A stretch of 40,642 bases of DNA, from NCBI RefSeq assembly GCF_001270495.1, contig NZ_LGUR01000248.1, positions 26,196-66,837 of the forward strand, given 5' to 3'. The stretch comes from Streptomyces viridochromogenes. GTDB lineage: Bacteria; Actinomycetota; Actinomycetes; Streptomycetales; Streptomycetaceae. A model generated the notes under the pieces. That model saw nothing but the letters and a program-made list of their open reading frames with translations. It was not told where the DNA came from and searched no databases. A program made the position numbers and the translations under genes. This document shows, piece after piece, positions 24,880 through 32,809 of this stretch (the first letter of the stretch is position 1; each line of letters begins with the position of its first letter).

Positions 24880-25584
24880 CTAACCCTGTCCGTCCACCAG
24901 GCCGACCTCGCGCGCGAGTCGGCCCACCGCATGCCGGAAGAACGCCGCCCGGTCCTCCACGACCCGGTTGAACTGACCGAACAGCTCGAACCCGACGAGC
25001 CCGAAGAGCTCGGCCCAGGAGGCGACGAGGGCCGCGACACTGGCCGGCGGGAGGTCCGGGGCCAGGTCGGCGGTCATGCGCTCGGCCTCGGGGCGTAGTG
25101 CGGCGGGCAAGGGTGCCGGTTCGATGAGGCCGGAGGTCCCGTGGGCCTCGCGCAGGATGCCGATGAAGACGAGGCCGACGCGGGAGGCGGACGGGACCGT
25201 GGTGTCGGGCGCGGTGTACCCGGGCACGGGCGAGCCGTAGATCAGCGCGTACTCGTGCGGATGCCGCAGCGCCCAGTCCCGTACGGCCTCCGCCACCGCC
25301 GTCCAGCGCTGTACGGGTCCGGCGTCGGCGGCCTTGGCGTGCGCGGCCTCGGCGCTCTCCCCGAGGGAGTCGTAGGCGTCGATGATGAGGGCGGTCAGCA
25401 GGTCGTCGCGGCTGGGGAAGTAGCGGTAGAGCGCGGAGGACACCATGCCGAGTTCGCGGGCCACGGCGCGCAGCGAGAGCTTGGCGGCGCCCTCGGCCGC
25501 GAGTTGTCTGCGGGCCTCGTCCTTGATGGCCGCGGTGACTTCCATCCTGGCGCGGGCGCGTACGCCCTTTGCGGTGCTGCTCAT
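24880..25584 (-). CDS. TetR-family regulator with WHG-type C-terminal domain
   Basis: A 234-residue TetR protein. The helix-turn-helix is LSLRAVARELGMVSSALYRYFPSRDDLL (about 38-65), with the standard Y-x-F-x-S-x-x-x-L end. The C-terminal half contains RWTAVAEAVRDWALRHPHEYALIYGSPVPGY, typical of the WHG/TetR_C_33 ligand domain. ATG 25584 opens the protein at the usual place although the ribosome site is weak. It is divergent from the deazaflavin-dependent oxidoreductase gene, and two matching palindromes lie between them, so it probably represses that enzyme and itself. Confidence 0.92.
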   Translation of the reverse strand: MSSTAKGVRARARMEVTAAIKDEARRQLAAEGAAKLSLRAVARELGMVSSALYRYFPSRDDLLTALIIDAYDSLGESAEAAHAKAADAGPVQRWTAVAEAVRDWALRHPHEYALIYGSPVPGYTAPDTTVPSASRVGLVFIGILREAHGTSGLIEPAPLPAALRPEAERMTADLAPDLPPASVAALVASWAELFGLVGFELFGQFNRVVEDRAAFFRHAVGRLAREVGLVDGQG

Positions 25585-25627
25585 GAGGGCCAGTCTTCCA
25601 CGAGGAACGGAGCGGTGCACACATTCG

Positions 25628-25640
25628 AGAGCACTGCTCT
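25628..25640. promoter_or_regulatory. Operator copy 1, AGAGC-ACT-GCTCT
   Basis: A perfect 5+3+5 inverted repeat close to the TetR start. It matches the second copy at 25680 in both arms, so the two are probably the sites for the adjacent TetR protein. Each is associated with a GTGCACAC element (25615 and 25661) upstream. Confidence 0.65.
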
Positions 25641-25679
25641 TGCTTTGGGTCGGCAATCTCGTGCACACTGCTCCCAAGC

Positions 25680-25694
25680 GAGAGCACCGCTCTC
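25680..25694. promoter_or_regulatory. Operator copy 2, GAGAGC-ACC-GCTCTC
   Basis: A perfect 6+3+6 inverted repeat nearer the oxidoreductase gene. Its centre is 53 bases from the centre of copy 1, about five helical turns, so the two would face the same side of the DNA. Confidence 0.65.
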
Positions 25695-25727
25695 TCAATC
25701 TTCCGAACCGGAACTCCGGAGGTCGCC

Positions 25728-26177
25728 ATGACGTCGCCGTACTACCTCAAGGGCAGCCCGCTGAACGTCCGCCTCAACAGCGTCATCGGCTGGCTGGCCC
25801 GGCGCGGGCTCAGCATCGCGGGCACCGCGGAGATGTCGGTGCGCGGGCGCAAGAGCGGCAAGATGCAGCGCATCCCGGTCAATCCGCACACGTACGACGG
25901 CACGCGGTACCTCGTCTCGGCCCGCGGCCACTCCCAGTGGGTGCGCAACATGCGCGCCGCCGGTGGCGGGGAGCTGCGGGTCGGGCGCAAGGTGCGTGAG
26001 TTCGCCGCGGTGGAGCTTCCCGACGAGGAGAAGCTCCCGATTCTGCGGACCTATCTGGAGAAGTGGGGCTGGGAGGTCAACCAGTACTTCCAGGGGGTCA
26101 CCGCCAAGTCCTCCGACGAGGAGATCATCGCGGCGGCACCGGACCACCCGGTCTTCCGGATCACCGTCGAGAAGTGA
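25728..26177 (+). CDS. Deazaflavin (F420)-dependent nitroreductase-family protein
   Basis: A 149-residue split-barrel protein of the DDN / FDOR family. The pattern RGRKSGKMQRIPV (about 39-51), followed by YLVSARGHSQWVRNMRAAGGGEL, binds the F420 phosphate and deazaflavin in characterised relatives, and the C-terminal FRITVE closes the barrel. Family members reduce nitro compounds, quinones or enones with reduced F420. GGAGG stands 7 bases before the ATG. Control by the divergent TetR protein suggests induction by a toxic or own-made substrate. Confidence 0.9.
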   Translation: MTSPYYLKGSPLNVRLNSVIGWLARRGLSIAGTAEMSVRGRKSGKMQRIPVNPHTYDGTRYLVSARGHSQWVRNMRAAGGGELRVGRKVREFAAVELPDEEKLPILRTYLEKWGWEVNQYFQGVTAKSSDEEIIAAAPDHPVFRITVEK

Positions 26178-26186
26178 CCCGGTCCG

Positions 26187-26223
26187 ACGTCAGGAGGTGC
26201 CCCTGGCCACGTCAGGAAGTGCC
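26187..26223. repeat. 15 bp direct repeat at a convergent gene end
   Basis: ACGTCAGGAGGTGCC (26187-26201) and ACGTCAGGAAGTGCC (26209-26223) differ at one base and are offset by 22 bases. The second copy contains the stop codon of the reductase gene; the first lies in the gap and duplicates that gene end. Confidence 0.7.
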
Positions 26224-27462
26224 CTCGTCATCGGCCGGCGTCGGCGTCGGCGCCTGGCGGCGGTCCATCGCGGTGAGGGCGCGGTGGGCCATGGGGTGGG
26301 TGCGGACGATCTCGGCCAGCGACGTCGAGCCGCGGGTGATGTCCATGAACGCCTTCCAGGCGGGCCGGAAGCCGGTCAGTGTGGCGTGGAAGAGACCGGG
26401 ACGGCGTTCGAACACGGTCAGCAGACGCTTGCCCACGCTCATCTCGACGCCGAGTCCCGCCTTGACCGCGAAGGCGTAGTTCAGTGCCTGGCGCCGGGTG
26501 TCCACCGCGTCGTGCGCCTCGGCGATCCGCACCGCCCACTCCCCCGCCAGCCGCCCCGACCGCAGCGCGAACGAGATCCCCTCGCGCGTCCACGGCTCAA
26601 GCAGCCCCGCCGCGTCCCCGCACACCAGCACCCTTCCGCGTGACAGCGGCGAGTCGTCGGCGCGGCAGCGCGTCAAGTGGCCGGAGGAGATGCTCGGTTC
26701 GAACCCGGCGAGACCGAGCCGGCCGATGAACTCCTCCAAGTACCGCTTGGTGGCAGCCCCTTCACCGCGCGCCGAGATCACCCCGACCGTGAGTGTGTCG
26801 CCCTTGGGGAACACCCAGCCGTAACTGCCGGGAATCGGCCCCCAGTCGATGAGGACCCGCCCCTTCCAGTCCTCGGCGACCGTCTCCGGCACCGGGATCT
26901 CCGCCTCCAGGCCGAGGTCCACCTGGTCGAGCTTGACCCCGACATGCGCTCCTATCCGGCTGGCGCTGCCGTCCGCGCCGACAACGGCCCGCGCGAGCAG
27001 CGTCTCGCCGCCCTGGAGGACGACGGCGACGCTGCGCCGGTCCGGCACCGCCGAGCCGTGCTGCTCGACGCGCTGCACGGTGACGCCGGTGCGCAGCTCG
27101 GCGCCGGCCTTCTGCGCGTGCTCGACGAGTTGCTGGTCGAACTCGGGACGGTTGATCAGCCCGAACAGCATCTGCTTGGAGCGCCGGGTCCGGGTGAAGC
27201 GGCCGTTGTTCGAGAAGGTGACCGCGTGCACGCGGTCACGGAAGGGCAGTTCGAAGCCGGGCGGGAGCGAGTCGCGCGAAGGGCCGATGATGCCGCCGCC
27301 ACACGTCTTGTAGCGCGGTAGCTCCGCTTTCTCCAGCACCAGCACGCGCCGTCCGGCGACGGCCGCCGCATACGCGGCCGAAGCGCCCGCGGGCCCCGCG
27401 CCCACCACGACGACGTCCCACACCTGCCGCACGTCGTCCGCCGAAGAGTTCTCGCTGCTCAC
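26212..27462 (-). CDS. Geranylgeranyl reductase-family FAD oxidoreductase
   Basis: A 416-residue flavoprotein. The N-terminal FAD-binding fold shows VVVVGAGPAGASAAY (about 17-31) and the Glu of VLVLEKAELPR; YKTCGGGIIG is the family-specific Cys-Gly loop near the flavin. VVGADGSASRIG and VLVCGDAAGLLEPWTREGI (C-terminal GD motif) complete the fold. Such enzymes saturate isoprenoid side chains (geranylgeranyl groups, or one double bond of menaquinone as in MenJ). Menaquinone side-chain reduction is the likeliest job in Streptomyces but is inference. GTG 27462 has GGGAG about 12 bases upstream. A TAGGAT box lies about 50 bases upstream. Divergent from the dipeptidase. Confidence 0.9.
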   Translation of the reverse strand: MSSENSSADDVRQVWDVVVVGAGPAGASAAYAAAVAGRRVLVLEKAELPRYKTCGGGIIGPSRDSLPPGFELPFRDRVHAVTFSNNGRFTRTRRSKQMLFGLINRPEFDQQLVEHAQKAGAELRTGVTVQRVEQHGSAVPDRRSVAVVLQGGETLLARAVVGADGSASRIGAHVGVKLDQVDLGLEAEIPVPETVAEDWKGRVLIDWGPIPGSYGWVFPKGDTLTVGVISARGEGAATKRYLEEFIGRLGLAGFEPSISSGHLTRCRADDSPLSRGRVLVCGDAAGLLEPWTREGISFALRSGRLAGEWAVRIAEAHDAVDTRRQALNYAFAVKAGLGVEMSVGKRLLTVFERRPGLFHATLTGFRPAWKAFMDITRGSTSLAEIVRTHPMAHRALTAMDRRQAPTPTPADDEGTS

Positions 27463-27510
27463 GATGGTCTACTGCTCCCGCTCAAGCCGCCGCCTGCTGC
27501 TGTCTCCCGC

Positions 27511-27516
27511 ATCCTA
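27511..27516 (-). promoter_or_regulatory. TAGGAT -10 box for the reductase gene
   Basis: On the minus strand TAGGAT matches the common vegetative -10 of Streptomyces and would start transcription about 40 bases before GTG 27462. The matching -35 is poor, so this is tentative. Confidence 0.4.
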
Positions 27517-27595
27517 CGGCGGGCATCGTCGCAGGCCACTGTGGGAGGATCACAGCACTCACAGGTACAACGTCGCACCCACAAGGAGCGTGCCC

Positions 27596-28951
27596 ATGTC
27601 GTCGAATCCGGTCGCCGAGACCGTCGCCTCGCTGATGCCCAGGGCCAAGGCGGAGCTCACCGAACTGGTGGCATTCAAATCGGTGGCGGACTTCGACCAG
27701 TTCCCGAAGAGCGAGAGCGAGGGTGCCGCCCGCTGGGTCGCCGACGCGCTCGGCGCCGAGGGCTTCGAGGACGTGGCACTGCTCGACACCCCCGACGGCA
27801 CGCAGTCGGTGTACGGCTACCTGCCCGGGCCCGAGGGCGCGAAGACGGTCCTGCTCTACGCCCACTACGACGTGCAGCCCCCGCTGGACGAGGCCGCCTG
27901 GCACACCCCGCCCTTCGAGCTGACCGAGCGCGACGGCCGCTGGTACGGGCGCGGTGCCGCCGACTGCAAGGGCGGCCTGATCATGCACCTGCTGGCGCTG
28001 CGCGCCCTCAAGGCGAACGGCGGCGTGCCGGTGCACGTGAAGGTGATCGCCGAGGGCTCGGAGGAGATGGGCACGGGCGGTCTGGAGCGGTACGCCGAGC
28101 AGCACCCGGAGCTGCTGGAGGCCGACACCGTCGTGATCGGCGACGCGGGCAACTTCCGCGTCGGGCTGCCGACGGTCACCTCGACCCTGCGCGGCATGAC
28201 CCTCGTCCGCGTACAGATCGACACGCTCGAAGGCAACCTGCACTCCGGCCAGTTCGGCGGGGCCGCGCCCGACGCGCTCGGCGCGCTGATCCGCGTACTG
28301 GACTCGCTGCGCGCGGAAGACGGCTCGACGACCGTGGACGGGCTGACCGGCGAGTCGTCGTGGGAGGGCCTGCAGTACGAGGAGGAGCAGTTCCGCCAGG
28401 ACGCCAAGGTCCTCGACGGCGTCGAGCTGATCGGCTCCGGCACGGTCGCCGACCGCATCTGGGCGCGTCCCGCCGTCACTGTCCTCGGCATCGACTGCCC
28501 GCCGGTCGTCGGCGCCACCCCGTCCGTGCAGGCGAGCGCCAGGGCGCTGATCAGCCTGCGGGTGCCGCCGGGCGTGGACGCGGCCCAGGCGACCAAGCTG
28601 CTCCAGGCCCATCTGGAGACGCACACCCCGTGGGGTGCCCGGGTGCGCACCGAGCAGATAGGCCAGGGCCAGGCGTTCCGCGCCTACACGGGCAGCCCGG
28701 CGTACCAGGCCATGGCGGACGCGATGGCGGTGGCGTACCCGGGCCAGGAGATGCAGTACGCCGGCCAGGGTGGCTCGATCCCGCTGTGCAACACCCTCGC
28801 CACCCTCTACCCGCACGCGGAGATCCTCCTCATCGGCCTGAGCGAGCCGGAGGCCCAGATCCACGCCGCGAACGAGAGCGTGTCGCCGGAGGAACTGGAG
28901 CGTCTGTCGGTCGCCGAGGCGCTGTTCCTGCGCAATTACGCGGCGAGTTGA
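27596..28951 (+). CDS. M20-family dipeptidase
   Basis: A 451-residue cytosolic metallopeptidase of the M20 (ArgE/DapE/carnosinase) family. VLLYAHYDVQPP holds the first zinc His and catalytic Asp (about 82-93), YGRGAADCKGG the bridging Asp, EGSEEMGTGGL the catalytic Glu and metal Glu, and AQIHAANESV the C-terminal metal His. The dimerisation (lid) domain is inserted between, with LEGNLHSGQFGGAAP supplying the cross-subunit His. The substrates are probably dipeptides. AAGGAG lies about 8 bases before ATG 27596; the longer upstream frame is not supported. The kinase-like gene follows 25 bases later and may be co-transcribed. Confidence 0.93.
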   Translation: MSSNPVAETVASLMPRAKAELTELVAFKSVADFDQFPKSESEGAARWVADALGAEGFEDVALLDTPDGTQSVYGYLPGPEGAKTVLLYAHYDVQPPLDEAAWHTPPFELTERDGRWYGRGAADCKGGLIMHLLALRALKANGGVPVHVKVIAEGSEEMGTGGLERYAEQHPELLEADTVVIGDAGNFRVGLPTVTSTLRGMTLVRVQIDTLEGNLHSGQFGGAAPDALGALIRVLDSLRAEDGSTTVDGLTGESSWEGLQYEEEQFRQDAKVLDGVELIGSGTVADRIWARPAVTVLGIDCPPVVGATPSVQASARALISLRVPPGVDAAQATKLLQAHLETHTPWGARVRTEQIGQGQAFRAYTGSPAYQAMADAMAVAYPGQEMQYAGQGGSIPLCNTLATLYPHAEILLIGLSEPEAQIHAANESVSPEELERLSVAEALFLRNYAAS

Positions 28952-28976
28952 GATCCTCACAGCTGATGATGGGGCG

Positions 28977-30035
28977 ATGATCCGAGCCGAACGCCTCACC
29001 GCCCACACCGACATCGCCACGTCCCTTGCGCTTCTCAGCGATCACGAACTCACGGCCCTCGTGGAGTCGGGCGAACCGCTGGGCACCGGAATCGGCGGCC
29101 GCGCGACGCTGATCGAGGTGGACGGAAGACGGGTGTTCGTGAAACGGGTCCCGCTCACCGACGTGGAGACGCGACCGGAGAACGTCCGCTCCACGGCGAA
29201 CCTCCTCGGGCTGCCGACGTTCTTCCACTACGGCATCGGCAGTCCGGGGTTCGGCGCCTGGCGGGAGCTCGCCGTGCACACGATGACCACGAACTGGGTC
29301 CTGGCCGACCGGTTCGCGGGGTTTCCGCTGACGTACCACTGGCGGGTCCTGGCCGACGTACCACAGCCGTCGCATGGGTTGCTGTCAGATGTGGACCGGG
29401 CCGTCGCCTACTGGGGCGGCGACCCGCGGGTGCGCGAGCGCATCCAGGGACTGCGGACGGCATCCGCGAGCCTGGCGCTGTTCCTGGAGTACGTGCCGTA
29501 CACGTTGAACGAGTGGCTGGACGCCCGGCTGCGCACGGATGAAGCAGACGCCGCGTGCACGTTCGTGGAAAGGGAACTCGCGGCCGCCACCGGGTTCCTC
29601 CGCGAGAGCGGGCTGGTGCACTTCGACGCGCACTTCCTGAACTTCCTCACGGACGGCGAACGACTCTATCTCGCCGACTACGGCCTCGCCCTCTCCTCCC
29701 GTTTCCCTCTCTCCCCACAGGAACGCGGCTTCTTCGAGCAGCACCGGCACTACGACCGCGACTACACGGGGTTCCACTTCGTGAACTGGCTCGCGACCGC
29801 CCTGTACGGCTATGGCGCGGACGATCGCGAGGCCTTCGTACGTGACTGCGCGGGCGGGGCGAGGCCGCGGGACATCCCGCGGGCGGCCGCCGACATCATC
29901 GAGCGGGGTGCGCCGGCGGCCGTCGTGATGGGTGACTTCATGAAGCGGTTGCAGCACGAGAGCAAGTCGACCCCCTACCCCCACGACGAGCTGCGGCTCG
30001 CTCAGGAAGGCGCCGGAATGCCCGCCTCCAGATAG
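28977..30035 (+). CDS. Protein-kinase-fold protein of unknown substrate
   Basis: A 352-residue protein with a stripped-down kinase fold. Lys56 in [10 protein letters not shown] is in the position of the ATP-binding Lys, [11 protein letters not shown] (His215, Asp217, Asn222) is a good catalytic loop, and LADYGLA (Asp234) replaces the usual DFG. There is no glycine-rich loop of the classical type beyond [10 protein letters not shown] (36-45). This pattern is closer to small-molecule kinases or atypical protein kinases than to Hanks kinases. It follows the dipeptidase gene by 25 bases and its 3' end overlaps the convergent P-loop/Nudix gene by 34 bases. Function unknown. Confidence 0.8.
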   Translation: MIRAERLTAHTDIATSLALLSDHELTALVESGEPLGTGIGGRATLIEVDGRRVFVKRVPLTDVETRPENVRSTANLLGLPTFFHYGIGSPGFGAWRELAVHTMTTNWVLADRFAGFPLTYHWRVLADVPQPSHGLLSDVDRAVAYWGGDPRVRERIQGLRTASASLALFLEYVPYTLNEWLDARLRTDEADAACTFVERELAAATGFLRESGLVHFDAHFLNFLTDGERLYLADYGLALSSRFPLSPQERGFFEQHRHYDRDYTGFHFVNWLATALYGYGADDREAFVRDCAGGARPRDIPRAAADIIERGAPAAVVMGDFMKRLQHESKSTPYPHDELRLAQEGAGMPASR

Positions 30036-31045
30036 AGCGCGGCCCCGCGTTCCCGCGCCCGGAGCGCCCAGCGCAGCCGCTCGTAGCGCACCGGTGGAAG
30101 AAGGCCGGCCGCCTCCTCCTCGGTGACGAAGCGCCAGTCGCGCAGCTCGGGTCCGGGCAGCAGGAGGCGTTCGGCCTCGGTGGAGTCGAGGCGGCCGCCG
30201 TCGAAGAGGAGACGCAGACCTCCGTACCCGGGGGGCACGGGCCGCTCCCAGTCGACGACGAGGAGCCGCGGTACGTCGTCCAGCCGTATCCCCGTCTCCT
30301 CGGCGACCTCGCGGATGCCCGCCTGCGCGGGGGCCTCGCCCGGTTCGACGACGCCGCCGGGAAACTCCCAGCCCGCCTTGTAGGTGGGGTCGACGAGCAG
30401 CACCCGGTCCTGCTCGTCGAAGAGCAGGACGCCCGAGGCGACGGTCTCGGCGGTGGGCTCGGGCGTCTGCACGATGTCGCAGACGGGGACCGTGCCGCTG
30501 CCGACGGCCTCGGCGATGCGGACGGCGGTCTCGTACGGGGTCAGGCCACCGTTGTCGACGGGATACGCGTCGGCGGTGAGCCAGGAGGCGAGTGCGGCGC
30601 GGTACGGCTCTATGTGGTCGTACGACCACTGGCGGACCCGTATCTCGCCGTCTGGTAGCTCGGGCGGGAGCTCCCGCCCGGCTATTCGCTCGCGCAGGAT
30701 CGTTTCCGCCGGGACGAGGAGCACATGCCGAACGGTGACGCGGCGGGCGGCGAGGCCGCCGAAGATCTCGTCCCGGTACTCCTGGCGCAGCAACGTCATC
30801 GGGACCACGAGCGTCCCGCCGAGCTCGGCGTGCAGCGCGGCCGCCGTGTCGATCACGAGACGCCGCCAGATCGGCAGGTCCTGGAAGTCACCGACCTCGG
30901 TGAGGTGTTTGGGCGGGAGCAGGTGGGTGAGTGCTCCGCCGATGACCTCGGGGTCGAAGAGCGTGCTGTTCGGGATCAGCTCGATCAGTTCGCGTGCGGT
31001 GGTGGTCTTCCCCGCACCGAACGCGCCGTTGATCCAGACGATCAC
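30002..31045 (-). CDS. P-loop kinase fused to Nudix hydrolase
   Basis: A 347-residue two-domain protein. Residues 1-185 are a P-loop nucleotide kinase-like domain with Walker A GAFGAGKT (7-14), a lid-like region [13 protein letters not shown] and C-terminal helices. Residues about 200-330 are a Nudix hydrolase with an intact box: Gly231, Glu237, REVAEETGI (245-253), matching GX5EX7REUXEEXGU. Each domain looks catalytically complete. The fusion suggests phosphorylation and pyrophosphate hydrolysis of related nucleotides or cofactors, but the substrate is unknown. GTG 31045 is preceded by AGAGGGGG. Its 3' end overlaps the kinase-fold gene by 34 bases. Confidence 0.88.
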   Translation of the reverse strand: MIVWINGAFGAGKTTTARELIELIPNSTLFDPEVIGGALTHLLPPKHLTEVGDFQDLPIWRRLVIDTAAALHAELGGTLVVPMTLLRQEYRDEIFGGLAARRVTVRHVLLVPAETILRERIAGRELPPELPDGEIRVRQWSYDHIEPYRAALASWLTADAYPVDNGGLTPYETAVRIAEAVGSGTVPVCDIVQTPEPTAETVASGVLLFDEQDRVLLVDPTYKAGWEFPGGVVEPGEAPAQAGIREVAEETGIRLDDVPRLLVVDWERPVPPGYGGLRLLFDGGRLDSTEAERLLLPGPELRDWRFVTEEEAAGLLPPVRYERLRWALRARERGAALYLEAGIPAPS

Positions 31046-31128
31046 GTTTCCCCCTCTTCTGTTGGCCCCCTGTGGCTTGCCCGCTCCACCCTGCCACGGA
31101 AACCAGTTCCCGTAGAGAGCGCATGACA

Positions 31129-31167
31129 GCGGCGCCGTACCCCTCGGATGCGGGGGTACGGCGCCGC
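31129..31167 (-). terminator. 15 bp perfect hairpin terminator
   Basis: GCGGCGCCGTACCCC (31129-31143) pairs without mismatch with 31153-31167 around a 9-base loop. It follows the stop of the small secreted protein gene by 21 bases and insulates it from the P-loop/Nudix gene on the same strand. Confidence 0.8.
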
Positions 31168-31188
31168 GTGGTCGAGTCGGTGGGCTCG

Positions 31189-31455
31189 TCAGCCCTTCTT
31201 TGCCTTCTTCCCGTGCGGGGCGTCGTTCACAGCCCGCTCCGTTTCGCGGTTGATGGCCCGGCCGACGGTGTCCAGGGCCTTGTCGACGCTGACGCCGCCG
31301 AGCTTGGTCTCGGCACCGGCGGGCAGCCCGGCGTCGGGAGCACCGCTGGCGGGGGAGCCGGTCACCGGGAGCTCGATGGCGTGGGACGGAGTGACCGCCG
31401 CGACGACGAATCCGGTGGCCAGGGAGGCGATGGCAAGCATGCTGCGCTTCTTCAT
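31189..31455 (-). CDS. Small secreted protein of unknown function
   Basis: An 88-residue product with MKKRS, a hydrophobic core and a SHA cleavage site near residue 26, so the mature part is about 62 residues. That part is Gly/Pro-rich ([16 protein letters not shown]) then amphipathic ([24 protein letters not shown]) and ends in a Lys-rich tail GKKAKKG. No family is recognised. There is no clear ribosome site; it is 52 bases downstream of the epimerase gene on the same strand and may depend on it for transcription. A strong hairpin follows. Confidence 0.7.
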   Translation of the reverse strand: MKKRSMLAIASLATGFVVAAVTPSHAIELPVTGSPASGAPDAGLPAGAETKLGGVSVDKALDTVGRAINRETERAVNDAPHGKKAKKG

Positions 31456-31507
31456 GACCGGTTCAACGGCGAAACGGAGGTGGGAGTCACGCCCCGCCTC
31501 CGGGTGA

Positions 31508-32494
31508 TCACGACAGCGACGGCGCGCCCGCCCCGGGCCGCGCCCCGTCGAGCCGGCGCTGCCGCACACGCCGTACGAGATCGTCGGCCGCCTCCGGCCA
31601 TCGGGCGTACTCGAAGGCGAACCCTTCGTCGAGCAGCCGACCGGGAACGACACGTCGGCTCTTCAGCAGGAGCTCGGTGTCCGAGCGCAGCGCGAACGCG
31701 CCGAGCTCCGCCATCCACTTCGTCGCGGGCAGGCCGACGGGGACGCCCCACGCGGAGCGCAGTGCCCGCATGAACGCGCGTTGCGGCAGCGGTTCGGGAG
31801 CGGCGAGGTTCACCGGGCCGGTGAGGTCGTGCCGGTCGACCAGGAACTCGACCGCGCGGACGAGGTCACGGTCATGGATCCAGGAGACGTACTGCGCGCC
31901 GCCCGCGACGGGCCCGCCGAGCCCCAGCCGTGCCAGCCGCAGCAGGATGTCGAACACCCCGCCGCGATCGGGGCTCATGACCATGGCGGAACGCAGGGCG
32001 ACCTTCCGGGTGTGCGGTGTGTCGGCCTCCTCCTGGGCCCGCTCCCAGGCCTTGGCGATCTCGACGCTGTAGGCCCAGTAGTCCGGAACGTCGGGCTCGC
32101 TGCCGCCGACGACGCCCGTCGCCTCGTCGTGGGGCGCGTCGAAGCGGTGGGCGTAGATCGTGGCCGTGCTCATCTGGAGCCAGACCCGCGGCGGCCGGGC
32201 GGCGCGCGCGATCGCCTCGCCCACGACCTGGGTGGAGTGCACCCGCGAATCCATCATGGCCCGCAGATTGGGCGGGGTGTAGCGGCAGCTGACGCTGCGC
32301 CCGGCCAGATTGATCACGATGTCGCTGCCGTCGATCACCGTGGTCCAGGGGCCCCGCGTCTCCCCGTCCCAGCGGACCTCGCCCTCGCGCGTGGGCCGTC
32401 TGGTCAGGACGACGACCTCGTGGCCCGCGCTGCTCAGCGCACGGTTCAGGACCGCGCCCACCTGCCCGGTTCCCCCGGGAATCACTATCTTCAT
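31508..32494 (-). CDS. TIGR01777-family NAD-dependent epimerase (SDR39U1-like)
   Basis: A 328-residue extended short-chain dehydrogenase. GGTGQVG (7-13) is the dinucleotide-binding loop; INLAGRSVSCRYTP, LQMSTATIYAHR, YWAYSVEIAKAWE (shifted YxxxK-like region) and YVSWIHDRDL are typical of the TIGR01777 subfamily. The last ~45 residues, LLLKSRRVVPGRLLDEGFAFEY, form the DUF1731 tail that marks it. Physiological substrate unknown; some relatives are linked to cell division or envelope phenotypes. ATG 32494 has GAGGGGGAG upstream. Confidence 0.9.
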   Translation of the reverse strand: MKIVIPGGTGQVGAVLNRALSSAGHEVVVLTRRPTREGEVRWDGETRGPWTTVIDGSDIVINLAGRSVSCRYTPPNLRAMMDSRVHSTQVVGEAIARAARPPRVWLQMSTATIYAHRFDAPHDEATGVVGGSEPDVPDYWAYSVEIAKAWERAQEEADTPHTRKVALRSAMVMSPDRGGVFDILLRLARLGLGGPVAGGAQYVSWIHDRDLVRAVEFLVDRHDLTGPVNLAAPEPLPQRAFMRALRSAWGVPVGLPATKWMAELGAFALRSDTELLLKSRRVVPGRLLDEGFAFEYARWPEAADDLVRRVRQRRLDGARPGAGAPSLS

Positions 32495-32809
32495 CGGCTC
32501 CCCCTCGCGTGTGGGGACGAGCCTAGCGCAGCTTCTTGAACATGTTCAAAAGAACCCGGCCGCCGCTCGGCCGACCGCACCCCCGACCCCCGATCGACTT
32601 CCTTCCGACAGACTCCGAGACTTCACAGGTGCGGAGAGACGTAACGATGCGTCACCTTCACACCCCGACGCCCCGCCGAAGGGTGGCCGGAGCACTCGCA
32701 GCGGGGCTGCTGACCCGCTGACCTGTCGAGCGGAACGGGCCATCCGGCGCCGGCCTCCCGCCCCCCTCCTCCGGTCGGCGCCTGAACGTTCCTGCCTCAG
32801 CCGGGTCCC
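32495..32809. other. Gap with no intact gene; contains a truncated ORF
   Basis: A 315-base stretch between the epimerase start and the ROK kinase stop. It holds a 24-codon ORF with a ribosome site (32647-32721) described separately, and nothing else convincing: no tRNA, strong hairpin or long coding frame. Confidence 0.5.
32647..32721 (+). pseudogene. Truncated signal-peptide ORF, likely gene remnant
   Basis: GGAGAGA stands about 8 bases before an ATG that opens a 24-residue peptide: basic MRHLHTPTPRRR, then hydrophobic VAGALAAGLL, then TR and stop. This is the front half of a classical secretion signal, cut off at the hydrophobic core. The likeliest reading is the 5' end of a lost secreted-protein gene, perhaps a sugar-binding or hydrolase gene given the ROK and LacI neighbours. 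A genuine short peptide or leader is the alternative. Confidence 0.4.

Noticed and set aside
26212..30035. Reductase, dipeptidase and kinase-like genes as a natural-product cluster
   Set aside because: No core synthase, prenyltransferase or tailoring set is nearby; the genes look like separate housekeeping units.
28977..31045. Kinase-fold and P-loop/Nudix genes as a toxin-antitoxin or phage-defence pair
   Set aside because: They are convergent instead of co-directional, neither resembles a known toxin or effector, and no mobile or defence genes flank them.
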